64,000 bases of DNA, from the NCBI GenBank assembly GCA_029448655.1, contig JACCLO010000001.1, positions 1,612,001-1,676,000 of the forward strand, in the 5' to 3' direction. Positions within the stretch are counted from its first letter, which is position 1. Each line of letters opens with the position of its first letter. The DNA comes from Wolfiporia cocos. Its lineage: Eukaryota > Basidiomycota > Agaricomycetes > Polyporales > Phaeolaceae. The notes beneath the pieces were generated by a model, which saw only the letters and a program-made list of their open reading frames with translations, had not been told where the DNA came from and did not search any database. The translations under genes were made by a program, and so were the position numbers. Positions 23,631-34,126 of this stretch are shown here, one piece after another.

Positions 23631-24000
23631 TATATATACCGCGACGTCTGAGGCTTACACCTCAGACTTATTCTTCTCGGCCTAGGGGGTGATCCCCTGG
23701 GAGCTTGACTCTACATCGTTTGCGAGTGCCTGCCAACTACGCCTAGCGACGGCGCTCTCTCTCTCTCTCTCTCTTAATGACTGCTAGCCTGGGTGACTAG
23801 GGAGTGATGACTTCCCATCCGCCAGTGGTTCGGTGCGTCCCGACCAGCCCCTGAATATTAGGGAAGGGTGATTGCAGTCCACCTACAAGAGGTGTCCATG
23901 TTCTCCTTGGAGGACTAGGGTTAGGAGATGAGGGGGAGTTCCCCGCTTTGCGGGTAGCACATGCAGCGGTATGCTTCCTGTGTCAGTTCATAGAATTGTC
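23631..24000 (+). mobile_element. LTR-like or transposon promoter block
   Basis: TATATATA at 23631-23638 is followed at 23646-23667 by a perfect 8-bp stem (GTCTGAGG, loop CTTACA, CCTCAGAC). A second weaker stem, CTAGGGG/CCCCTGG, follows, then a (CT)10 run at 23755-23774. TATA, then short stems at the expected RNA start, then a CT run resembles the promoter and leader of fungal LTR elements. No TG..CA ends, target duplication, primer-binding site or element gene was found, so this is an inference. Confidence 0.3.
23755..23774. repeat. (CT)10 microsatellite
   Basis: Ten uninterrupted CT units within the LTR-like block. Confidence 0.9.
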
Positions 24001-24866
24001 TTGCATTCTGCAGTATATGAATGAGTATTTTAGGATAATTTGGAGTGATGAAATACATACCAGTCTGTTCACTGTAGCGGTTACATCTCGCAATAAGAAC
24101 AGTTGCGCACTAATCAAATGTAAGTAGACAAGACAAAACTAAAAACTAACGGCTTAAGTACTTATGCACACGGGTGGTCATCCACTCACGTGTGGTCATT
24201 TAGCTCCTCTTGAAGCTAGAGGGGATGGAGTTGCCTCGCCAAGACCCAGAGACCAACTGGATGTGAGAAAAGCACAGGGAGAAGACAAAATAGACTGCAC
24301 TGCGCTGTGAGCCCGTTTATGTGTAGCAAAATAAAGTTCAAGGGGCAACAGAATAGTGAATGAACCTAAAACGAAGTCATGAAATGACATGATGATACTG
24401 CGAGTTCAGGTAGAAGTGTTACCATAAATGGATTGTGGCTAAGGTGTGACATGAAGATGAGAAGGAGTTGGTTGCAAGCTGTGTCATCAGCGAAAACGTG
24501 TTCAATATACACGAAAAACCTGATGTGGATGGCGCACAATATGCCTTGGCTGCTGTGTGGCTGTAGAAGGTGCTTTTGCCACAAAAAGAGAGATCCTCTT
24601 CTGGAATTGTTCACCTCAGCCACAAAGATAAGTACTAGTCCGATTTCTACAGGTATAATGTATTTGCAATGATTTGATCAAAAGCAGGGGTATGGATGGA
24701 CGCATAAACGGTAGTGTGGCGGTACAGAGGGCGGCAACGAAGCATAGCGCTGTAAGCGCGTTAACCACAACAATATATGCACAACTCTAGATGCAACTCC
24801 CTTGCTCGTACGAAATTGCGTTACACAATCATACACGTACGCAACGTAACCGCAACCTTACCGTAA
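24001..24866. other. repeat-flanked interval, no gene
   Basis: Between the LTR-like block and repeat copy 2. Two minus-strand frames of 64 and 85 codons show no motif. Confidence 0.4.
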
Positions 24867-25040
24867 GATCTGTCGTTCAATGGCATATGTCAATCTACGA
24901 AGCAGGTCACATGATCTGTAGATACATTTGGATTACATTAGATAGATTTCGGTACATCGAACTTTTCTGGATAGATTTACATACATCAGGATTCATTGAG
25001 ATATATTTAAATACCTCGGATTTTCACTGGGACTCAACCC
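24867..25040. repeat. dispersed repeat, copy 2
   Basis: Second copy of the 22791-22977 repeat in the same orientation, ending at GACTCAACCC. The downstream arm that forms the hairpin in copy 1 is absent here; sequence after 25040 is unrelated. Confidence 0.8.
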
Positions 25041-25892
25041 TCGCGCCCTTGACGCCAGAACCGGAACTCGCGGACACTCTGGTCACGTGCCACATCGGGA
25101 CCCGCTCCTCTCCCCCCAAACCTCGCACTATATGTCACAGCAACGAGTTCCATCAAGAACTCGTGTTCAGAGATTCAACACTCATCTCGCCGACAGCGAG
25201 CTCGCAACTTAGGAAGCGCAGAGGCTAGTCTGATCAGGCGCTGGATGTCACATCACACTTTCCATATTAGCAATGTCCTCGCCGTGACCTGTGTTGCTTA
25301 TGCAAGCCGTCATATAGACCAATGCGTGGCCTTCATCGATACTATTCGGCACGCTTACGTTGAAATTGAGATTTGGGATTTGGGGTTCGGCGCATCCGGC
25401 GCAAATTCGGCGACTTCGGCGCGATTTCGGCTTGCTCAGTTTGATTTCGACAAGCGCGCGCAGAGCAGAGAGCGCACAGGCGGCAGCACTGAGGATGCAC
25501 TGTGGGCGGGCACACACAGTGTGATTTTGCTCTGTTCTCTTCGGAGCTCTTGTCCGGAGAGCTGAGATACAGCGCAAGAGTATTCCGCCTTTTCGGCGCG
25601 TTGCGCAGGAGATTATACATGTAAGCTCGCAAAAATATGTCATATACGAAGATCAAAATGAATGGGAAGAATGAGATCATTCAGAGGCCTGGGGGTAGTA
25701 CAAGTACACTACTTCATAGCCAATCACAGGTCAAAGTACACAAGACCTCAACATGAAGTCAACGGCGCAGGAGCGGACCCTTGAGAACGTTCGCGACTTG
25801 CGTCGAGCTCGGGTGTTGAGAACATACCGCATTCGGGCATGGCCAAATAATGCCAAGCAGGCATTAGAGGCGCACAACAACAGGTGCATCGC
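25041..25892. other. no gene; short degenerate repeats
   Basis: A cluster of TTCGGCG / CCGGCGC words lies at about 25386-25431. Nothing coding is supported. Confidence 0.4.
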
Positions 25893-26016
25893 GAGGCCGA
25901 AATGACAGTTACATATGCCGAAATATTGACAGCTGGACCGAAATGTTGACCGCTAGGCCGAAATAGAGACAGCTAGGCCGAAATGCTGACAGCTAGGCCG
26001 AAATTCTGACAGTAGA
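25893..26016. repeat. minisatellite, about 20-bp unit
   Basis: Six degenerate head-to-tail units of GGCCGAAATGCTGACAGCTA type. Each carries the invariant word CCGAAAT and usually GACAGCTA; the last three units are the cleanest. Confidence 0.85.
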
Positions 26017-29000
26017 GCCTCCCAATATTCTTATGTCCGCTGGCGCACATCATAGTTATGTGACGCTGTCTGATTGTTCAAACGTTCAAGTTCCACTGCT
26101 GGAGGGGGGGCTTCGATAAAGGAACTCTCAACGGTAGAAAGTTGGGCCCGATGCCCTGGTGAAGTTTGATTGGCACACAAGAAATTCTCCATGAAGTCCG
26201 AGGCAGTACAATATTTGTTTGTCTCATTGAGTGATGGAGGACAGTATGCAAAAAAGGTGTCACGGCGGATACGTCAGATGGAATGTCTGCTTGAACACTG
26301 TCGTCTATCTAATTTGCTACACATTAATGTGAGAGATTATATTAGATAAAATGCGCTGATATGGCTGAAAAGAAAAATATTTCGCATGAGTAGCGAGCAA
26401 TTCGAGACATTCAGATCGTCATGAGGCATATTGATGGTTTTAGAGCGGAGTTTGAGGCCTTTGAACTCAGCCTAGCATTAGTCTCGTGACCAAACTGGCT
26501 AATATCGGATTACTCAGTACTGCTCTGCGAACGTGAACCATGCTACTATGTATGCGACAATCGGGGAAGTGACTAGAACGCAATTCTACACGGAAAATAT
26601 CTGTCGTGCACTATACTTGAGCTCCACTTCTTACTTCACGATAGATCTCCTTATTTTATTGCAACAGGGACGGCTCTGCTGCAAACAGATCGTCCGATAA
26701 GGCTTCCTATTGGCTCCCGGTAATATCCGGAGCGTTCCTAGCAGCTTAGACCCGGAACACTTTGTGTTATGTCAGCCACATCGAATACAGAAAGTAAGAT
26801 GTTAGTATTTATCCAGACTACAGCAAATCTGGAGCTACTTCTAGATGTACATAGATTGTTTGTGAGTCTCAGGAATCGCTGTCCCGTCTCACATAGAAGC
26901 ACAAGCTGGAGGGCCGCGCTTAGGGGACTAGGCGTGCATCCTTGACGCTTGCCTGATCGCTCGTTCGGCGAGCGCCTGCGTACGAGCGGCGTTCGCCAAC
27001 TGTGCAGGGCGCGTTGTGTAACGAGTAGCTCAGTAACAGGCCACAGAGCTGCTAGTCCTAGAGGCCTGCGGTGCGCGCCCAAAAGAGGATTACAGAGGGC
27101 GAGGATAGGAGACTGCGGCGCTCCGCGTACGCCAGACATTGGTGCGTACTAGACTATGTATTACTCAAAAGGGTAACGTAATAATGCTATTACTTTTACG
27201 TTGCGCATAACTTTGTAGTCTTCTGATATTGTGTATTATGCTGACTCTATAGCTATTTGTTTCTGTCCAAGTTCGCCAAAATCCGCCTATACCGCTCACT
27301 CACCGAAGGAAGCTGTCAAGTCGTAGCTGGCGAGTCAAGCGCTTATTCATTATCCAATTGGCTCCTCTGGGGTTGTTGAGTAAACCCAGAGTCATAGTGA
27401 ATACAGCGCTACTAGCGCTCGAATAGCACCGACTAAACAATGTATCGCACCCTATAATGATTCACGGGTAGAGAGGGACATACCGTATAGCTATCTCAAT
27501 AAATGCAGTGCACTACGTAGCTGTAGGTGTTCGAGGTCGTGACGCCACCGCGACCAAACAATTGGGCGTTTATCAGCAGAGCCGTCCCTGTTGCAATATT
27601 ATTTTTGTCGGGAGGTGCGTACACTTCCACAGGTCTAGTTCCTTACCTATACATCATGTCGCTGAGCGAACTCAGGGCCAATGCTTTTATATGTTCCAAA
27701 TTGATTCTAGCCTTTTTGGATGAGCAACTGGGGAGCCATTGCAGTGTCGTAGAAATAATGGGGTTTTTTGAACTCTCAACATCTGCTAGTATACTAGAGA
27801 GTCATCACAATGGCCTACGAACTTAACCGCCGAGGATTCCTTGTCGAGGCTGAGAGCGGCCAGAAACCGCCCCATAGGCCGCGGCCGGTCCGATGGCGAG
27901 CCCCATAGCCTTGCGAAAACCGTCTATTGTTGGACTTGGATCACTTCGTCTGGGGCTGGCAATCCGAGCCAGTCATCTATAGGCCCTTGATGCACCACAG
28001 TCGTTGGGTCTACCAATGCCTGGCTGCAGGGCAACAATTGATGCATCATGCCATTCAGAAGTGGCACCTGCCAGTGACGACGGTGCGAGCCCGGGTTTGT
28101 CTGGAACTTCTGTCGCAGGCGACCTCCCTGACCCTGAACCTGCGTATTCGTATTGCTCTAATCCTGGAAGTACTGCTCTGATCCTGGAAGACACGCCATA
28201 GGCCTGTCTAGATCTCATCTGTCCGTCGACCATGTCACCACAGACTTCCGGGCAGAACTTCGCGCAAACTGCGGGAGAGGGCACGGTACGTGCATTAGCC
28301 CTTGGCCAGTGTCCTCCCTCGCCAGGATCGCCTGGATCAACAAGAACACAGAATAACGCTTCCCACCTGTCCCCTTAAATACTGAAACGTACGTCACCTG
28401 TCGCCCAAAACTCTCCCGCACAGTGCGTCATGGTACGTCCATGTTCGCAGCCGATATCAGATTGTTGCCGGTATCCTACTGAACCTTCTAAGTCTATCTC
28501 GCAAGCGACTTTGTTCACAGCTACACTTTGATGCAGACAACATATGACGTAGTTGACGAGGGCCAGCGCAATTCTCTCATGACGGGCCTGGCGAAGTATG
28601 TATTCCGAATACAACGACTGTTGGCCGTTACGCGGCGGCCAGACCCGCCTATGCCACAATTAGTGTGGGAGTGGCGGCCTGCGCGTTCGCATCTGACCGG
28701 GTCGTCCTCGAGGATCACAGCTGTGTTCTCCTCGTGATGTGCTTCTGTAATCTCCATACCATCATGTTTTCTATGGCGACACATGACGGTAATCAAGCTC
28801 ATATCATCCCTCTAATCCGGCAGACACAGCAAGCACGCTTCCGGCATCAAGCGATCCCAATTGGCTGACATCCCATCAATTACTACGGACGAAGTATAGC
28901 AACGCGCCAATCTCGCATTCGCGGCGCCCGCCGACATGTCTAGGAGCCGTTCATATGCGTAACCTGGACTCAAACAACGAACTCGCTGCCGCGAGCTTAA

Positions 29001-29681
29001 CGTCGCATTTCGCCCGCGGCACGCGGCGCCGCACCCAATTGCACAACGCCAACTTAACCGCTCATTCCGAATTGCCGTGAGTATACTTCTGCCAGCACGC
29101 GGCGGTGCCCGTACTACGAATGATTTCGCTCAGACAAAACGGAGAACCGAGATTGGCGTACGGTGTTGAAGCTACAGATAGCAGAACAGCACGAATGCAT
29201 ATCTCGGATTGCATTTTATATGGGGGACTGTCGCCATCCGAGCCACAACCGCCGATCCCAGTCATGCACCCGATCGTTTATGTAGGTCCGAAGTAAGCTC
29301 GTAATGAGTCGGAATGGATTGGTGCATCCCGACGAGTGCGGAGGTCCGCGAAGGCTGCCTCGCCTGCCTTCGCGAAGGCTGCTTGGCAGGACGAGCGGCA
29401 AGCGTGTCTCACGCGGACAACGTATCTAATCGATTTCCCAATCCGCGCCGTTGCTTATCAATTCTGGCCGTCGTGGTGGCTGAGTGTGGCTGCGCCTCCT
29501 TATGGTGCCTAGACGAGTCACGGCACGGCAGAACGTTTCTCCTTTGCGGTCAGAATTGGCAGCACACAGAGATGGGGCTGCTGCTGAGTGCAATGCACTC
29601 AAGACTGTGAGATACATCAGTCGGAAACGAAGTGTTACAAAAATTCGGAATTGAGGAGATCAGAGAAAAGTGGAGACCGAC
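26017..29681. other. gene-poor interval
   Basis: Nearly 3.7 kb with no supported gene. A GC-rich block at 26900-27140 and a small direct duplication (CTCTGATCCTGGAAG type, about 28150-28190) were noted. Frames are short and overlap on both strands. Confidence 0.4.
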
Positions 29682-29783
29682 ATGCTGCCCGGTCCGATGA
29701 TCTTAGTCATTCGCATCAATTCGCATCAGGCTTCTTGCCTCCATTTGGCCCCACTCAGTTTCGTCCCCCTGACGCGCCTGTGA
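29682..29783 (+). other. candidate upstream ORF of bZIP gene
   Basis: ATG at 29682 opens 33 codons (MLPGPMILVIRINSHQ start) ending at TGA 29781-29783, 164 bases before the bZIP start codon. It matters only if the transcript starts upstream of 29682, which the sequence does not show. Confidence 0.3.
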
Positions 29784-29947
29784 GTCTGGGACCTCTTCAA
29801 GACCATCAAGAACCCCTTCGCCTGTCTATCTCCTCCGCATAACCTCTCCCCTCCGCTTGCAAGAACCATACTCGACATAGACTGATCAGGGGTGGACGCT
29901 CGAAGTCGACGAGTAAGCGACGAGAACGAGACAAGCAAGCAGCAGCA

Positions 29948-31003
29948 ATGGCGCCGTCACATCTGCAGGGTCTTAACATTGTCCATCCTTCACCTCCCGC
30001 GACACCCTACCTATCCGACGCAGATCTCCTATCCCTGCCGCCCTTCCCCGACCTGAACGCCCAGCTCGACCTCTGGACGAACCTAAACTTCCAATCCGAT
30101 GAGCCGCTCGGCCTGCCGATCAGCGACAGCACCAAAAGTGGAAGCAAGAGGCGCTACGGTGACGATGGCGCAGACCGCTACAACGACCAGGACGACGACC
30201 TGCAATCCAACGGCGGCATCGCCGAGACGAATGCGCACGAGAACGTCGTAACCGGCACCGTCCTTCCGCCGACCGGCGTCGCGCACAGCGGGCACCCGAA
30301 TCCCACACAACCCGCGCCCGCCCCCGGCGGAGACGTGAACATGCAGATGCCACCACTCGATATCCACAGTCTGCTTGCGGGCATCGGTATCGATCCCTTC
30401 CTTGTGACGCCCATGCAGCAGGCGCCCCACCAGCCGACGAACGCAAATTCCATCGCACAGCTGCTCTCCTTGCATGCGGCGTCGTTCCTCCCACCACATC
30501 TCGCGAACCCACCCATCGTTCCCCAGGCGCATTCTCCGCCCGCCCCACCCACGCCGCAGAGTCAGGCGCCATCGCCGGCCCAGCAGCCGTCGCCCCCCGC
30601 ACCAAAGCGGGCCCGTACCGGGCGCTCCTCGTTCTCTTCGGTAGACCAGCACGGATCGCCTGCAGATAGCCCTGAAGCGGAGGAGAAGGATTCTGCGACG
30701 CCGTTTACGGCGGCTGAGGACAAGCGCCGGCGAAACACTGCTGCGTCTGCGCGCTTCCGGCTGAAGAAAAAGGAGCGGGAGGCGGCGCTCGAGCGGAAGG
30801 CGAAGGAGCTTGAAGTCCGGGTGGGAGAGCTCGAGAAGGAGTGCGAGGCGTTGCGGAGGGAGAACGGTTGGTTGAAGGGATTGGTCGTGGGCGTCACTGG
30901 GGTGGGTACGGTGCAGCAGCAGGTCGGCGCGGCCCCACCATCATCAGCCGGCACCAAGCGTAGCCGAGAGAATGGAGAACCCAGCAGGAGAGAAGAACAG
31001 TGA
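29948..31003 (+). CDS. bZIP transcription factor, CYS3/MetR-like
   Basis: Single-exon gene of 351 residues. The C-terminal basic region KRRRNTAASARFRLKKKERE matches the CYS3/MetR/Met4 class. That class differs from Gcn4 types by NTAASARFR in place of N..AARRSR. A leucine zipper follows in heptads: LERKAKELEVRVGELEKE, then LRRENGWLKGL. By family knowledge such factors control uptake and assimilation of sulfur in the nucleus as dimers. The N-terminal 240 residues are disordered and Pro-rich, with a hydrophobic/acidic stretch (LLSLPPFPDLNAQLDLW) that may be the activation region. The tail after the zipper is low in complexity. The ATG (MAPSHLQGL) is the first in a favourable GCAGCAATGG context. 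An upstream ORF may precede it. Confidence 0.9.
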   Translation: MAPSHLQGLNIVHPSPPATPYLSDADLLSLPPFPDLNAQLDLWTNLNFQSDEPLGLPISDSTKSGSKRRYGDDGADRYNDQDDDLQSNGGIAETNAHENVVTGTVLPPTGVAHSGHPNPTQPAPAPGGDVNMQMPPLDIHSLLAGIGIDPFLVTPMQQAPHQPTNANSIAQLLSLHAASFLPPHLANPPIVPQAHSPPAPPTPQSQAPSPAQQPSPPAPKRARTGRSSFSSVDQHGSPADSPEAEEKDSATPFTAAEDKRRRNTAASARFRLKKKEREAALERKAKELEVRVGELEKECEALRRENGWLKGLVVGVTGVGTVQQQVGAAPPSSAGTKRSRENGEPSRREEQ

Positions 31004-31775
31004 GAGATGACGCTGTCTGGGTGCTGTGTTTATTCCGTTTTTTATTCTGCTCACGCTGCCTCAGTAGTCCGTGAATAGTCTCCAATCCTCCAATGCTTTC
31101 TCACGTAGTATTCCTTGACGAAAGTAATGAAAGCGTAGGTTGTTGATTGACCGTACGTCGCTTGCTCGAAATCCCCTTCCTATGTCTTGAGTCCAGCGGC
31201 GACAAGATACGTACTGTGTCTGAACAAGTGTATGCACCTGTATGCTTTATGCCATTGTATTCTCTCAGAACGCAATCTCAGCGCCGTCTCCGTGGCTATG
31301 GTACTCTACGGTGTTAGCGGGGACAGACCATTGCGATGCTTAATGCTTGATGCCGTCGGATTCGTTGAAGCCCGCGCCTCTCGAGATGTAGGAGCATATC
31401 CGCCGGCAATAGTCATCTGAGCATGCAGGGTTTACCGAATGAGCTGTGACATCCGTAGCTATATATTTCTTGGAAAGGATGTTGATGTCACTTTGATGAG
31501 AATGCACCGACATTTCCTCAAGGGCACTCTCCGCAAACGGGCTGCCACAATAATCAGATGTTATAGCCACATGGGCGTCTGTTCTAGTACGTTAACATTG
31601 GTCTTGAGTAATAGTTGACTACAAGCTGATTACAACAGTAGTTCGTCGTTATCACTGCGTTTTGACTACAGGTCATATCTCCGTGCTTGCTCGTCGCTCT
31701 CAGCCACCCATATGAGTGGAGATCCCGATTCTAGCACTGGTTAGACGCGACAATACCTTAAACCAACGCCGCTCT
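31004..31775. other. intergenic
   Basis: 3' region of the bZIP gene and 5' region of the LysM gene. An ATG at 31711 (MSGDPDSST) could be an upstream first exon of the LysM gene, but no intron joins it in frame. Confidence 0.45.
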
Positions 31776-33332
31776 ATGCCGCTCCAGGATGGTCTCAACG
31801 ACACAGAGTCAGTCCTGACGAATCCATGGGCATCGTACTCAGAGACAACGTTCGCGTCCGCGGTCAGGACCAAGGACACGCAGCCGGCGGTGAGGCGGCG
31901 TGGCTCTGACGGCGCAGCGCGCCGGAGGCGGAATGACCACGACCCACAGTCCAGTTCGCACTCTCGGTCGCGTACACTAGATCACGGCGGTGACAGAGAC
32001 TCTGGTGCCAGTAGCCACCCGCTGGCACGTCTAGAAAGCAAGAAGGACACTGGTTTCGGTAGCTCTTGGTTTTCCGCGCATGACACTCGTCCTCATATGA
32101 AGCGGATGCTCAGCAACTCTGACGTCAGGCAGGAAGACTCTATCACTGAAGCCGACGCTCCCATTACCTCGCAGACCAAAGAAGAGCGACTCGTGCTCGT
32201 CCATGAGGTATTTGCTTCTGTTGTTGCTGGATATATAATGGCTCTGACGGCTTGCTGTACTGTCCATTGATAATGATGTGCACAGATTCTGCCAAAGGAT
32301 TCTCTTCCCGGCGTTGCGCTCAGATATGGTGTCTCCCTACCGGATATCCGTAGAGCAAACCAGCTTTGGCCTTCCGACCCCATTCATCTGCGCAAGGTGC
32401 TGTATATACCCTTAGAGAAGGCGCGTCACTCGAAAGAGGTTCAAAACGCCATCCTCGATATAGATTCCCCTACCCCTAGCACAGAGCAGGATCAGTCAAC
32501 CCAAGACAATAGTAATGGCGAAGCTAGTACCATGAGCAGCCCCGCAAAGACCAAACTAACCATCATCCGAGTTCCCGCCTCTCAGCTTTCGTTTTTCCCA
32601 CCATCATCCACATCAGCAGCATTAAAGGAGCCGGCTATCCGCACCTCTAAGTCAATGACTCTGCCGCGTCCTTCTAACGCTTCATCGATCCGTTCTGCAA
32701 TCCCGCCCTCACTTACACAGTCAGACCTCCCATCGCCTACCTCTGCTAGTACTTCGTCGCCCATCTCATTTAATGCCCGCACATTGAACAGGTCCCTCGG
32801 GTCGCTAGCACGGGTAGCCCCAGCTGCCGTGCAGACCTTCATCGGGCGTCTATCCATTGACTCCGTGAGCGCAAGCGCGTCCACGCAAAGTGAAGACCGA
32901 GAACAAGGCCACGAGTTAAAGAACGTCAGTGCCGCGTCCTCTCTCACAGGGGGCGCGCAAGGCGAGAACCTCCATAGCCACTTCGAAATGCACCCGCGCG
33001 ACCGTGGCCGCGGTTCGTCGACCCTCACTGACACCGCGTTGGATACGAGCCGATCGGCGGCCCTCGTCGAGGGCGTGGAGCTGGCATCCCTGACTCCTCA
33101 TTTCCGCCACGATCCCGCGGGCCACGCGTACAGACCATCGATTCTTCCCATCACGTCTACTGCGCAGCGGGTCCCGCCTTCCACGCGGAGTAACCATGCA
33201 TCAGGGGCGTATACGGCCTCTGAGTCGTCCCCCAACCCCGCGAAGACGGTAGTGCGCACGGCGCAGCCGGCGCCGATTCCTGTAATGCAGCTCCCGCTGC
33301 CTTCGAAAAGGCCCAAGCCCCGCGAGTCATGA
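31776..33332 (+). CDS. intracellular LysM-domain protein
   Basis: Two exons (31776-32207, 32286-33332) give 492 residues. There is no signal peptide, so this is the intracellular LysM type rather than a secreted chitin-binding effector. The LysM fold sits at the start of exon 2: LPKDSLPGVALRYGVSLPDI, then RRANQLWPSD and HLRKVLYIP. The N-terminal 140 residues are polar and disordered with an Arg-rich patch (VRRRGSDGAARRRRND). The C-terminal 270 residues are Ser/Thr/Pro-rich with short basic stretches. Proteins of this layout are widespread in fungi but have no firm function. The start at 31776 (MPLQDGLND) was taken because upstream in-frame ATGs are absent. Compositional bias in exon 2 is strong but normal for disordered regions. 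Confidence 0.8.
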
Positions 33333-33919
33333 GAACCAGAGAGCGGCTATGTTTGCGCCCTCGACCCTACGTGTGGCTCGACAATCAGCTCGTTTCATAT
33401 TTGCCACTTGCCGATGGGCGTGAACCTTCCACAACATATTCATCGGAGACATTGCTTGTTGACATAGAAGAAGCAGAAGCTCACCCTGTCCGTGATTGTC
33501 GGCGCACGTCCGGCTGGCACTCTGTCACGCTGTCCATCGTTTCGCTTCGTATGTAGGAAGGTCTGTGGGGGCGTGGTTTTAAAGCATATTTCTCGTCGAT
33601 CTGTAGCCGAAAGAGGTGAAGAGGCGGCGGAGATGGAGACACGCAGATTTCTGTGCTCGCAAGCAGTCGAGATCTCTGCTGCGGGGGCGTTCAGATACTT
33701 TGCGTTCAGATCCAGCTATGGCAAGGATTCGCCGGAGAGTAGAGATTCAAGCTCAAGTCTCAACGTGCCTACGCTATCCTCTACTATTCCAAAAGTGTGC
33801 AGGCACTTCTGGAACCACCCCGAATCTCAAGCAGAGTATTGTCTGCCCTGCGAAGCATTCTTACACGTCTTCGGGAATATAAATCCGCCATTTGAACCCT
33901 GCATTTCATGAAGTATTAG
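33333..33919. other. intergenic, nothing recognised
   Basis: 3' side of the LysM gene. Frames without motifs. Confidence 0.4.
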
Positions 33920-34126
33920 GTCAAGATCCCCGAAGGCGACGGCGTATCGGTGATAGAGGATCACAACTTCAGCGTTCCAGGCAAAGTCTTCCGACACGGA
34001 AACTTCCACGATACACGCCCAAACCTTGTACATATTGTCACGGCTAGCATCCCGATTACGATAAGTGGAACCCTCGATCGTGGCGGGTCAACGGAGCTCC
34101 TGAAAAGAGAGGCCACAGGCTCCTAG
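33920..34126 (+). other. coding-like 68-codon stretch, unrecognised
   Basis: Directly after a TTAG acceptor-like site the frame reads VKIPEGDGVSVIEDHNFSVP, then GKVFRHGNFHDTRPN and ends REATGS at a TAG. It has balanced, protein-like composition but no ATG and no identified upstream exon. It is a possible terminal exon or relic of an unknown gene. Confidence 0.2.

Noticed and set aside
26738..27152. GC-rich block with open frames on both strands, considered as a gene or rDNA-spacer-like ORF
   Set aside because: The frames on both strands mirror each other and carry no motif; no rRNA sequence is present.
28961..29060. Short stretch resembling the 3' part of a tRNA
   Set aside because: No complete cloverleaf or full B-box consensus could be formed on either strand.
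29948..31003. bZIP gene as a GCN4/cpc-1 orthologue
   Set aside because: The basic region reads NTAASARFR, the CYS3/MetR pattern, not the Gcn4 pattern with a double Arg after the alanines.
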